A DNA stretch of 44,102 nucleotides. It comes from CALAGJ01 sp964293305. Lineage in GTDB: Bacteria > Bacteroidota > Bacteroidia > Chitinophagales > Chitinophagaceae. The DNA is taken from positions 1 through 44,102 of the forward strand of contig CAXYYO010000028.1 of assembly GCA_964293305.1 (NCBI GenBank). Direction: 5' to 3'. The notes beneath the pieces were generated by a model. That model was not told the origin of the DNA, did not search any database, and saw only the letters and a list, made by a program, of their open reading frames with translations. Within the stretch, counting starts at the first letter, position 1, and each line of letters opens with the position of its first letter. Below are positions 26,059 through 34,059 of the stretch, in pieces. The position numbers and the translations under genes were made by a program.

Positions 26059-26757
26059 ATGAATATTATTATTACCGGTGCTTCCCGAGGATTAGGAAAA
26101 GCTATAGCATCCATTTTTGCCTCAAATGGTCATACTCTTTTTTTGAACAGTATGAATGAAAAAAATCTTGCTGAAGCCGCAGCATCAATCAGCAAAGAGT
26201 ACAACAACAATTCAATATTTTATTATGCAGCAAACCTTTCAAATAAACAGGCAAACAATGCTTTTGCGGAATGGTGTTTATCAAAGGGCAGTCCTGATAT
26301 CCTAGTGAATAATGCCGGACGTTTCAAACCGGGCAGTGCTTATAACGAGCCCGCAGAAACACTACAGCAAATGTTGGATGACAATTTATTTAGTGCTTAT
26401 TATCTCACCCAAAAAATTGCTCCTGCTATGATAAAAACCAAAAGTGGACATATATTTAATATGTGCTCTATAGCATCACTTCATGCTTATAATAATGGCG
26501 GACCTTATAGCATTAGCAAATTTGCATTATCAGGATTTTCAAAAAATTTGAGAGAAGAATTAAAAAGTTTTAATATAAAAGTAACAGGTATTTATCCGGG
26601 TGCCACATTCACTGATAGTTGGGCCGGAAGTGGGGTTTTGCCAGAACGAATTATGGAATCAAAAGATATTGCCAAAATGATTTATGCTGCTGCTACATTA
26701 TCTGCTTCCGCCTGTGTTGAAGATATCGTGCTAAGACCTACCGCAGGAGACTTATAA
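26059..26757 (+). CDS. Short-chain dehydrogenase/reductase
   Basis: Start set at 26059, where M-N-I-I-I-T-G-A-S-R-G-L-G opens directly into the Rossmann fold; an upstream ATG would only add 20 residues overlapping the promoter region. The 232-residue protein has the classical SDR marks: TGASRGLG cofactor motif, NNAG, the catalytic Ser in MCSIAS and Y-S-I-S-K (YxxxK). The C-terminal part resembles the bacterial SDRs annotated as SDR family oxidoreductase; substrate unknown. It is transcribed alone, convergent with the cupin gene. Confidence 0.9.
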   Translation: MNIIITGASRGLGKAIASIFASNGHTLFLNSMNEKNLAEAAASISKEYNNNSIFYYAANLSNKQANNAFAEWCLSKGSPDILVNNAGRFKPGSAYNEPAETLQQMLDDNLFSAYYLTQKIAPAMIKTKSGHIFNMCSIASLHAYNNGGPYSISKFALSGFSKNLREELKSFNIKVTGIYPGATFTDSWAGSGVLPERIMESKDIAKMIYAAATLSASACVEDIVLRPTAGDL

Positions 26758-26820
26758 ATTTTCACGTAAAAAATTTGAGATATTAATTGAAGAAAATTTC
26801 TTAATCAATTTTAGGCAACC

Positions 26821-27312
26821 TTATCGTCCAAAATCATCCTGGAGTCTAACTATATCAGCTTCATCTGAGGGGTTATTTGCATCTGTATGCTGCCAAATTT
26901 CTGCAACTACACCCCAAGAATCTAAACCTATCAACCTATGCCTTTCCCCTTGTTGTAGTTGAACAAAATCACCTTCATTTAGAATGATTTGTTGATCCTC
27001 ATCATCAGAATGGCTTCTAACCACACCCACGCTACCTCTAATACATTTCCATATTTCAGCTCTCCTATGGTGATATTGCCAACTGAGCCGCTTACCTGGA
27101 GCTACCATCAATATTTTTGGGCTTATTTTTCCAGAGTGGTCCAATTTTTCAATATTATTCAATTGAAAAAATTTATCTATAAAGACATCAGATTGATTTT
27201 CGTTTAAAACATAAAAACCACCCCATGGTCTAGATAGATCTTCATTAACAATTTCAAGATTTTGTGTAAATAAATATTCTGCAATTTCTGAAAAAACTTT
27301 ATTGGTTTGCAT
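26821..27312 (-). CDS. Cupin protein, mannose-6-phosphate isomerase type II-like
   Basis: Start set at 27312 (M-Q-T-N-K-V-F), 163 residues; a start 17 codons earlier adds a hydrophobic tail that overlaps a -7 box. The protein is a single cupin resembling the C-terminal isomerase domain of GDP-mannose pyrophosphorylase/phosphomannose isomerase: RPWGGFYVL, ISPKILMVAPGKRLSWQYHHRRAE (cupin motif 1) and LNEGDFVQLQQGERHRLIG (motif 2). Sugar-phosphate isomerase activity is possible but not shown. Confidence 0.82.
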   Translation of the reverse strand: MQTNKVFSEIAEYLFTQNLEIVNEDLSRPWGGFYVLNENQSDVFIDKFFQLNNIEKLDHSGKISPKILMVAPGKRLSWQYHHRRAEIWKCIRGSVGVVRSHSDDEDQQIILNEGDFVQLQQGERHRLIGLDSWGVVAEIWQHTDANNPSDEADIVRLQDDFGR

Positions 27313-27328
27313 ATTGAATTTTGGAATA

Positions 27329-27336
27329 CAAAAATA
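27329..27336 (-). promoter_or_regulatory. -7 box of the cupin gene
   Basis: The minus strand reads TATTTTTG 17 nt upstream of the ATG at 27312. The nearest TTG (27361-27363) gives a 24-nt spacer, longer than usual. Its position supports the shorter start. Confidence 0.4.
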
Positions 27337-28012
27337 GACATAAAAAGTAATTTTTAGCTTCAAATACGCTCATTAATTTTATTACAATACTTTTCAGTAG
27401 GTTTTAATATTTATACTTTTAAACAAAATGGCAAGTCGGTATTTGCTTTGAACAAATGATGCGCATTCCCTTTCGTCCTCAGATAGTAGATGTACTACAT
27501 AGAATTTTGTATTTATCTTGAATATATGGAAGTAAAAATGCTGCCCTTTGAATGGGATATAGACAAAAGGATAAGAGTCTCCAGCAATGTTGAGAGCAAG
27601 CAATGAATTTGAGTAAGAAAAATTTTTTCTGCCCAAAAAAATGAGAAAGTACCAATTTAGCTAGAAAAAGAGCATCAACTTTGCAATGGGGATGGTATAT
27701 TTTCTTAGACGAAATGAATGAAAAAGGTGTGCATGAAAAATTATGCTTTAACCATAGAAAGGATACTTGCAGTTAAAATAATTGGTCAGTTCACTAAATT
27801 CGACTAGTAATCTTCGGATTTCTGACAATGCAAATTCCATTATTTGCTTGAAAGGAAATATTCAAGGCGATTTGAAATTTTTATGGAACAAAATTTTTAA
27901 AGCAAAAAATGGAAGGAATTGCAGATAGTCATTTTTTCGAAAAATGCATTTTTTACATCCCCATTTATTTTGATTTTGAAAAGGATTCAATCTGTTTTAC
28001 ACCCTTTTTTGA
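27337..28012. other. Intergenic region between the cupin gene and gyrB
   Basis: About 680 nt without a gene I can support. Short open frames on either strand here (the longest 80 codons at 27394-27636, minus) show no recognisable motif. No stable hairpin or RNA family was recognised. Confidence 0.5.
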
Positions 28013-28046
28013 TTGGCAATCCCCAAGTTTAAAATCCTTATCTTCG
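28013..28046 (+). promoter_or_regulatory. gyrB promoter
   Basis: TTG (28013-28015), a 23-nt spacer and TATCTTCG (28039-28046, one mismatch to TAnnTTTG) precede the gyrB ATG by about 70 nt. The leader would be about 65 nt. Confidence 0.5.
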
Positions 28047-28116
28047 CACACCTTTAAAAATCCCTGTATCCGGAATATGTACCGGCATACAAGCTGGTTT
28101 TTTAAAAAGTAAGATT

Positions 28117-30093
28117 ATGAGTGAAGATTTAAATCAGTCACAGCAGCCTGAGAGTGGCTATGGCGCAGACAGCATACAGGTATTAGAAGGTTTAGAAGCA
28201 GTACGTAAGCGTCCTGCCATGTATATAGGTGATATTGGTGTAAAGGGGCTTCATCACCTAGTATATGAGGTAGTGGACAATTCAATAGATGAAGCTTTGG
28301 CCGGCTATTGTAAAAATATAACGGTAACCATCCATATGGATAATAGCATCAGCGTTACAGACGATGGTAGGGGCATACCCACTGCCATGCACACAAAAGA
28401 AAAGCGGAGTGCTTTGGAAGTGGTTATGACTGTGCTGCATGCCGGTGGCAAATTTGATAAAAACACTTACAAGGTTTCTGGTGGTTTGCATGGTGTGGGC
28501 GTAAGTTGTGTAAATGCACTGAGTCAGCATTTGCATGTAACCGTACAAAGAGAGGGCAAAATATTTGAGCAGGAATATAAAATGGGTATTCCTCAATATT
28601 CCGTAAGGGAGGCCGGTGTATCTGATCTTACAGGCACCAAAGTACATTTCTGGCCAGATACCACCATTTTTCAGTCCCTCATTTATAACAGAGAAATATT
28701 GGAAGGCAGGCTGAGGGAATTGTCTTATTTAAACAGACGAATAAAAATTGATCTCACAGATTTGAGAGAAGTGGATGAAGCAGGCGATGCCTGGGTGAAA
28801 ACCTTTTACAGCGAAGGCGGTATAGTAGAGTTTGTGGAAATGCTGGATAAAAGTGCCAAAAGAAATCCGTTGATTTCAAAAACACTTTATGTAGATGGAT
28901 TAGATGAAGTAACGAACGTGGCGGTAGAAGTAGCACTTACATATAATGATGATTTTAAGGAGCATATTTTTAGTTATGTAAATAATATAAATACTATAGA
29001 AGGCGGCACACATGTAAGCGGATTCAGAACAGCACTTACCCGTACATTTAAAAGCTATGGCGATAAAGAAAGTCTTTTTGAAAGAGCTAAAGTTGAAATA
29101 GAAGGAGATGATTTTAGAGAAGGTCTTAGTGCCATCATTTCCGTAAAAGTACCAGAGCCTCAGTTTGAAGGTCAAACCAAAACTAAACTTGGTAACAGTG
29201 AAGTAAGCGGTATAGTACAGAGCACGGTAAACAGGGCATTAGAAGCATACTTAGAAGAAAATCCAAAGGAAGCAAAAAATATTATTAGTAAAGTTATTCT
29301 CGCAGCTCAGGCAAGGGTGGCGGCTAAAAAAGCAAGGGAATTAGTACAACGCAAAACGGTACTGAGCGGCGGCGGTCTTCCTGGTAAATTAGCAGACTGT
29401 AGTGAGCGGGACCCAAAAAGATGCGAACTTTATTTAGTAGAGGGAGACAGTGCCGGTGGTACAGCCAAACAGGGCCGCGACAGAAGCTACCAAGCCATTC
29501 TTCCACTTCGTGGAAAAATACTCAACGTGGAAAAAGCGATGGAGCATAAAATCTATGAAAACGAAGAAATAAGAAACATATTTACCGCCATGGGTGTAAC
29601 CATTGGCACACCGGATGATCCCAAAGCACTCAACATTACAAAACTGAGGTACCATAAACTCATCATCATGACAGATGCCGATGTGGATGGTAGCCATATA
29701 GCCACATTAATACTCACTTTTATATTTCGCTATATGAAGGAATTGGTACAAGAAGGCTATGTTTATATAGCTCAGCCACCTCTTTACTTGGTAAAAAAAG
29801 GAAAGGAGCAGGAGTATGCTTATAATGAGGAGCAACGAAAAATGCTCATAGAAAAAATTGGTGGTGGTAAAGATGATAGTGTAAATACACAACGATATAA
29901 AGGTTTGGGTGAAATGAATGCGGACCAACTTTGGGAAACAACTATGGATCCTTTAAGACGCACCCTAAAGCGAGTTACAATAGAAAGTGCAGCAGAAGCA
30001 GACCGTGTATTTAGTATGCTCATGGGTGACGAAGTGCCACCACGCAGGGAGTTTATTGAAACCCATGCCAGGTATGCGAGGATAGATGTATAG
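28117..30093 (+). CDS. gyrB: DNA gyrase subunit B
   Basis: The 658-residue ATPase subunit drives negative supercoiling with GyrA. The GHKL ATPase motifs are EVVDNSIDEA (E51, N55), DDGRGIP (82-88) and GGLHGVGVSCVNALS. The transducer domain follows. The TOPRIM metal-binding residues are E442 in VEGDSAGG and D520/D522/D524 in MTDADVDGSH. QRYKGLGEMNADQLWETTMDP is the gyrase C-terminal signature and distinguishes it from most ParE. It lacks the long insert of enterobacterial GyrB (804 residues), as in other Bacteroidota. It stands alone. Confidence 0.97.
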   Translation: MSEDLNQSQQPESGYGADSIQVLEGLEAVRKRPAMYIGDIGVKGLHHLVYEVVDNSIDEALAGYCKNITVTIHMDNSISVTDDGRGIPTAMHTKEKRSALEVVMTVLHAGGKFDKNTYKVSGGLHGVGVSCVNALSQHLHVTVQREGKIFEQEYKMGIPQYSVREAGVSDLTGTKVHFWPDTTIFQSLIYNREILEGRLRELSYLNRRIKIDLTDLREVDEAGDAWVKTFYSEGGIVEFVEMLDKSAKRNPLISKTLYVDGLDEVTNVAVEVALTYNDDFKEHIFSYVNNINTIEGGTHVSGFRTALTRTFKSYGDKESLFERAKVEIEGDDFREGLSAIISVKVPEPQFEGQTKTKLGNSEVSGIVQSTVNRALEAYLEENPKEAKNIISKVILAAQARVAAKKARELVQRKTVLSGGGLPGKLADCSERDPKRCELYLVEGDSAGGTAKQGRDRSYQAILPLRGKILNVEKAMEHKIYENEEIRNIFTAMGVTIGTPDDPKALNITKLRYHKLIIMTDADVDGSHIATLILTFIFRYMKELVQEGYVYIAQPPLYLVKKGKEQEYAYNEEQRKMLIEKIGGGKDDSVNTQRYKGLGEMNADQLWETTMDPLRRTLKRVTIESAAEADRVFSMLMGDEVPPRREFIETHARYARIDV

Positions 30094-30321
30094 AAAGGGC
30101 TTGTAATTTTCTATATATTGTATAAATGTCTATCAATTAAAACCAGCTATTTAATATCAAACCTGTTTTCAAAAGTTTGTTTATACAGCATTTCGGATTT
30201 GTATAAATTTCAACTGCAATACCTGAGTTAAAATAAAGCAGAGCAAATATAAATCTCCTTTGCAACTCTTCTTTTAGACATGCTATATACAAAAATTGTA
30301 AAAAATAGCTGGGATATTTTG

Positions 30322-30344
30322 CTGTACAAAGAATAGCCAACAGC
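30322..30344. repeat. Imperfect direct repeat, copy 1
   Basis: A 23-nt sequence containing atagccaacagc (30333-30344) is repeated at 31349-31371 with 19 of 23 positions identical. This copy lies 6 nt beyond the stop of the hypothetical gene at 30350-30952. Confidence 0.6.
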
Positions 30345-30349
30345 CGTAA

Positions 30350-30952
30350 TCAGTCGTCCATAAATTCTGTTCCAAACTCAAGTGAAACTTCATATTTTTT
30401 TGTCATTGGCGATTTATCTAAATATAGTGTAATGTCTCTAATGCCTGTGTCTATCGGATTACGTGTATAAAATTGAGCAATATCTCCAACATCTTTGTCT
30501 TTCTCAAATTTTTTCTTGGTCGCTACGTCACCAAATAACTGCTTGAGTTTGTCAAAATATTTTGACGCTGATGCTTTTTTGCTAAATTGAACCTGCCAAT
30601 TTAAATTAAGTAACTTCTTAACACTGTCTGTCTCCCCAAGTGTTACTTCAATTGTCCCCATTTCGATTTGCAAGTCAGGTAGTGGGCTTGCAGAAAAAGA
30701 AAATTGATGTCTCGAAGACCAGGCTTTGTCCGACTCCATTTCCACCATAACATCTAAATTCCATTGTCCTACGCCATTGTCGATGTGACTAAGTTGAGGA
30801 ATAGAGAGCAAACTGTCGAAAAGTGAAGCAGATTTATTTGAAATGTCAACACCAAAAAAAAGTTCATTTACTCTCTGAGAAAAAGTTGTTGATTGTGACA
30901 TAGAATGTATCGAACTAAATAGTGTCAAAATTATGAATGGCAGACGGGGCAT
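30350..30952 (-). CDS. Hypothetical secreted protein
   Basis: I do not recognise this 200-residue protein. It starts with a likely signal peptide (MPRLPFIILTLFSSIHSMSQ) and continues as a mixed, moderately charged sequence rich in alternating strands (EMGTIEVTLGETD, RDITLYLDKSP, KYEVSLEFGTEF). No metal-binding or catalytic motif is evident. It probably acts in the periplasm or outside the cell. It is isolated, with non-coding or decayed DNA on both sides, and is bracketed by the 23-nt direct repeats, which suggests that it arrived as an accessory unit. Confidence 0.7.
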   Translation of the reverse strand: MPRLPFIILTLFSSIHSMSQSTTFSQRVNELFFGVDISNKSASLFDSLLSIPQLSHIDNGVGQWNLDVMVEMESDKAWSSRHQFSFSASPLPDLQIEMGTIEVTLGETDSVKKLLNLNWQVQFSKKASASKYFDKLKQLFGDVATKKKFEKDKDVGDIAQFYTRNPIDTGIRDITLYLDKSPMTKKYEVSLEFGTEFMDD

Positions 30953-31663
30953 CTTATTATTCTGACTAACGTTAAATTATGTTTTTCTAAATCAAATAGA
31001 TACAATACCTAATTCAGCATTAGTGATTTCAAATTTAGTAATTTGTTTTTTAATTCTGTTTACTAATCCGAGTTTTCTTTTTTCGTCAAGAAAGAGGTAT
31101 AGAGTAGATGCTTTGTAGGGCACTTTTTCACTATCCCATTCCTCACAATGACAGCTAGTTTTTTGCCAATCATTAACAAAACACACCTGCTACAAAACCA
31201 GATAGGAGAAGTATTCTACCCCACGCAGCAAAGATGAAATCTGACTCACGCAGCAAGTACAAAAGCGGAGCAAATGTCTTGCTAAAACCCAACAAAAAGC
31301 CACACTACACCACCTATATGCATAACCTCTACTCATGGACGGACGTCTCTGAACAACAGATAGCCAACAGCACCGATTAATTACATGATAACTAGTTCTA
31401 AGGACACTAAATGACTCTTTGCTGGGGGTTTTGGATATCCGTCTAAATGTTGGGCATTCGCCCTTCTCCTCGGTCATCTATAATTTGGGTCTGTTTCTCA
31501 CTATAGGGTGTTGCCTGAGCGTTGGTACAAGTCAGTTGATAGAATGTTCTGGCGAAATGCGTTTTGGCAAGAAAAAATTTGGTGTGATATACCAAGACAC
31601 TGTTATTAAAAAATGGCCGACACAAGTTGCTATCAATACATTATTGCATCAGCAGAAACAAAA
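30953..31663. other. Non-coding or decayed region
   Basis: About 700 nt without an intact recognisable gene. A minus-strand frame at 30992-31186 (64 codons) ends in a plausible basic C-terminus (KRKLGLVNRIKKQITKFEIT), but its first part includes tgtcattgtgaggaatg, which resembles a common dispersed repeat. A plus-strand frame at 31419-31667 ends in a protein-like tail (FGKKKFGVIYQDTVIKKWPT). Both could be 3' fragments of lost genes. Direct repeat copy 2 lies at 31349-31371. Confidence 0.4.
31349..31371. repeat. Imperfect direct repeat, copy 2
   Basis: This is the partner of the 23-nt sequence at 30322-30344, in the same orientation and 1027 nt away. The last 12 nt (atagccaacagc, 31360-31371) are identical in both copies. 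Confidence 0.6.
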
Positions 31664-32473
31664 TTAAATCATACCCGCCATTTTTGCTATTTGTACCAGT
31701 GCCGTGGTATCCCTGGCTCCCAGTTTTTCTATCATATTGCTGCGGTGGTTGCCCACTGTGGCAGTGCTTATAAAAAGTCGTTTTGCAATTTCTTTGGTTT
31801 CGCAGTTATCTGCAATCAGTTTTAAAATTTCTTTTTCCCTTGCACTCAGCAGGTCTTTATTGGAATTCAGCTTGCTGTCCGAATGAAAACTGTGTACATA
31901 TTCGCTGTTTTCGCCATGCGAAATCCTTATCCAATAATGCCGGAACTCCTTTTTTAGCAGGTGATGGATATTTTGCACATAATTGAATGTATAGCTGAAT
32001 TGCCGGCTGGCATTGTAATGAATGGGTAGGCCTTTCGATAGCAAGCAAACAGGTCTTTCATCCAATAGCCGATACCTGATACCACAATGAAAAATCTGTA
32101 TGTTAAGCCTTTGTTCAAAAGGAATCTTATCGAGCAGGCCGGTAAACCAGGTTACAGAATCCATAAAAAAAGGGAGATAATCTTTTTCGAGCAGGCTCAT
32201 AATTTGTAGCATCCTTTTCTCCTTTGGTATTACAGGCAGATTGCCCCAAAATTCTTTTCCGCCCACTTCAAGTACTGGTGTGTAATTACGGTGATCAAAT
32301 ATGGCAATTACGGCATCTGAGCCCTTGATACCGTTGAGCAAAAAGTTGGCTTCTTTTCTATAGCGTTCAATTTCGTCAATATCATCATCCACAAAAAATG
32401 GGGCAGACATGGCTACAATCCTTTTATACTGGATGTCTGCATGCTGCATCTTTCTTAAACTGGTTTCCTGCAT
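31664..32473 (-). CDS. LuxR-type transcriptional regulator
   Basis: The 269-residue protein has a C-terminal LuxR/GerE helix-turn-helix (about 205-265): LLSAREKEILKLIADNCETKEIAKRLFISTATVGNHRSNM..KLGA, with the conserved E-x-E-I/V-L and T-V-x-x-H-x-x-N-I/M-x-x-K-L. The N-terminal 190 residues do not match a receiver domain (no phosphoacceptor Asp pattern) and may be a PAS-like sensor of a type common in Bacteroidota. It is divergent from the ECF sigma gene with 142 nt between the starts, so it may control that promoter; this is inference. Confidence 0.85.
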   Translation of the reverse strand: MQETSLRKMQHADIQYKRIVAMSAPFFVDDDIDEIERYRKEANFLLNGIKGSDAVIAIFDHRNYTPVLEVGGKEFWGNLPVIPKEKRMLQIMSLLEKDYLPFFMDSVTWFTGLLDKIPFEQRLNIQIFHCGIRYRLLDERPVCLLSKGLPIHYNASRQFSYTFNYVQNIHHLLKKEFRHYWIRISHGENSEYVHSFHSDSKLNSNKDLLSAREKEILKLIADNCETKEIAKRLFISTATVGNHRSNMIEKLGARDTTALVQIAKMAGMI

Positions 32474-32566
32474 ATACTGAAAATTAAAGGCCGAAAATCC
32501 GGCAAGCGCCGAGTTGATGTGATAAAAATAGGGATTATCACTATTTCCTGTGAGTGTAGCCTAAAA

Positions 32567-32574
32567 TACTTTTG
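32567..32574 (+). promoter_or_regulatory. -7 box upstream of the ECF sigma gene
   Basis: TACTTTTG matches TAnnTTTG 42 nt before the ATG at 32616. No TTG is found at the correct distance, so it may depend on an activator or another sigma factor. Confidence 0.45.
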
Positions 32575-32615
32575 TAATCGAAAAATTCAGGAACTCATTA
32601 CGCAACAATTATTTT

Positions 32616-33212
32616 ATGATAGAAACATCTAAATATACAGGCGGTTTGCAGCCACCCGTTTATAATCCTGCCGACACAGACTTAGATACAGCAACATTGG
32701 TGAGGATGATTCAATCAAAGGATGAACGCGGCTTTCATATCCTGTATGATAAATATTGCGGCATCCTCTATGGAATATTGCTAAGATTGGTACGCCGAAA
32801 AGAAGTAGCTGACGACCTGCTGCAAGATGTTTTTGTGCAAATTTGGAAGCACATTGATTCCTATGACCCGGCAAGGGGCATGCTTTTTACCTGGATGCTT
32901 AAAATAACACGCAATAAGGCTATTGACTACCTCAAATCTTTCAATCATCAAGATGAATTACTGCATGTAAGCAATGACTCGTTTAGCCTCCATCGGGAAT
33001 GTGATGATGCCGAAGTATCCAACAAATGCCATGCGGAAATGAAAGATCTTCAAAACAAAGCATTACAGCTGGATGCAAAATATGCTGAGGTAATTGATAT
33101 AGTTTTCTTTTATGGTTATACGCATGAGCAAACTGCCCAGATACTGAAGCTTCCTTTGAGCACCGTTAAAACAAGGGCAATAAAAGGACTGGCCATGCTT
33201 AAACAAATTTAA
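32616..33212 (+). CDS. ECF-type RNA polymerase sigma factor
   Basis: The 198-residue protein has sigma region 2 (about 40-108: FHILYDKYCGILYGILLRL, then the D-D-L-L-Q-D-V-F-V-Q-I-W core-binding helix and FTWMLKITRNKAIDYLKS). Region 4 (about 145-196) carries the DNA-binding helix EQTAQILKLPLSTVKTRAIKGL. The GMLFTWM segment and spacing resemble the SigK-like group, whose genes are normally followed by a membrane anti-sigma factor gene. Here only a fragment of such a gene remains at 33277-33417, so control of this sigma factor is unclear. Confidence 0.93.
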   Translation: MIETSKYTGGLQPPVYNPADTDLDTATLVRMIQSKDERGFHILYDKYCGILYGILLRLVRRKEVADDLLQDVFVQIWKHIDSYDPARGMLFTWMLKITRNKAIDYLKSFNHQDELLHVSNDSFSLHRECDDAEVSNKCHAEMKDLQNKALQLDAKYAEVIDIVFFYGYTHEQTAQILKLPLSTVKTRAIKGLAMLKQI

Positions 33213-33276
33213 CTGCAATAAACCATCAAAGAATGGCAAGTGCTACATGTATATAAATGGCTATACAAAAACTTAA

Positions 33277-33417
33277 CCTAAGATTTCGGGTAATTATATC
33301 ACCAGCAGGATATTGGAGAATTATTGTGCTGGCCGGCTTGGCGGGGAGGATGAAAGAAAAGTGAAAGCAATGCGCCGTGCTTATCCGCAGGTGGCCACTA
33401 TCAAACTCACTCTGTAA
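33277..33417 (+). pseudogene. Remnant of an anti-sigma factor gene
   Basis: One frame from an in-frame stop at 33274 to TAA at 33415 reads N-Y-I-T-S-R-I-L-E-N-Y-C-A-G-R-L (from 33292) and then EDERKVKAMRRAYPQVATIK. This resembles the N-terminus of Bacteroidota anti-sigma factors, which open with a pattern like YISSGILExYxxGxLxxEExxxVExMxxxYPEV. There is no ATG in frame ahead of the conserved part, and the frame ends after about 45 codons, whereas intact proteins have more than 200 residues with a membrane helix. It lies 64 nt after the ECF sigma gene, exactly where the partner belongs. Confidence 0.6.
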
Positions 33418-33587
33418 ACGAAAAAATAAAATTCCTCATGGGTTGATGCATCAGAAATTGGTTGATCTATTTGTATATTAAGGATGGCGACATTGTATAC
33501 ATACTAACTTCTGAAGATGCCTGTTTCTGCATGGCATATTGGTATGCCAATGTGCATAGTATATTTGCCTCCAACACAGCATTTATT

Positions 33588-34055
33588 ATGAAGATATTAA
33601 TGGTTTGTTTGGGAAATATTTGCAGGAGTCCATTAGCGGAGGGAATCATGAAGTATCATGCTAAAAAAAATGGATTGGATTGGCAGATAGATAGTGCCGG
33701 CACATCAGCATATCATGCAGGAGAGCCGCCTCATAGATTGTCGCAAAAAGTGGCAATTGAACATCATATCGATATCAGTGGGCAGCAATCAAGACAGCTT
33801 GTAGCTGCTGATATGGATAGGTATGACCGTATTTATGTAATGGATGAAGATAACTATACTGATGTGCAAATAATAGCAGGTGAAGGCTGGCAACCACAAA
33901 AAACAAAACTGCTTTTGGATGAATTGAATAAAACTGATTGTAGAAATATACCCGACCCCTGGTATGGAGGGGAAGATGGCTATCACAAAGTATTTGCTAT
34001 GATTGATGAAGCCTGTAAACAAATTATTGAATCCACAAAAATTTCAGCTGAATAA
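33588..34055 (+). CDS. Low-molecular-weight protein tyrosine phosphatase
   Basis: The start is set at 33588 (MKILMVCLGNICRSPLAEG), giving 155 residues; a start 42 codons earlier adds residues that belong to no known family. The P-loop C7-L-G-N-I-C-R13 (CX5R) with following Ser, and the general acid D123 in I-P-D-P-W-Y, are complete. Such enzymes dephosphorylate tyrosine kinases of exopolysaccharide systems or other targets; no such kinase is in the window. The hisS start is 4 nt after its stop. Confidence 0.93.
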   Translation: MKILMVCLGNICRSPLAEGIMKYHAKKNGLDWQIDSAGTSAYHAGEPPHRLSQKVAIEHHIDISGQQSRQLVAADMDRYDRIYVMDEDNYTDVQIIAGEGWQPQKTKLLLDELNKTDCRNIPDPWYGGEDGYHKVFAMIDEACKQIIESTKISAE

Positions 34056-34059
34056 ACAA

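Noticed and set aside
27394..27636. 80-codon minus-strand frame in the gap before gyrB
   Set aside because: No domain, signal peptide or composition typical of a protein, and no promoter; judged a chance frame in AT-rich DNA.
27909..28112. 67-codon frame directly upstream of gyrB
   Set aside because: It overlaps the predicted gyrB promoter and leader and has no recognisable motif.
30089..30115. TATAGAAA/TTTCTATA inverted repeat at the gyrB stop codon
   Set aside because: The stem is AT-only apart from one pair at each end, includes the stop codon, and has no T tract; too weak to call a terminator.
30137..30340. 67-codon minus-strand frame downstream of gyrB
   Set aside because: It overlaps one of the direct repeats, shows no domain, and its composition suggests repeat-derived rather than coding sequence.
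30965..30977. taacgtta with gttaaat resembling an integron attC core site
   Set aside because: One half matches GTTRRRY, but the facing partner core and a folded attC stem could not be identified, and no integrase is present.
33462..33587. N-terminal extension of the protein phosphatase
   Set aside because: The added 42 residues precede the canonical MKILMVCLGNICRS start of the family and look like translated intergenic DNA.
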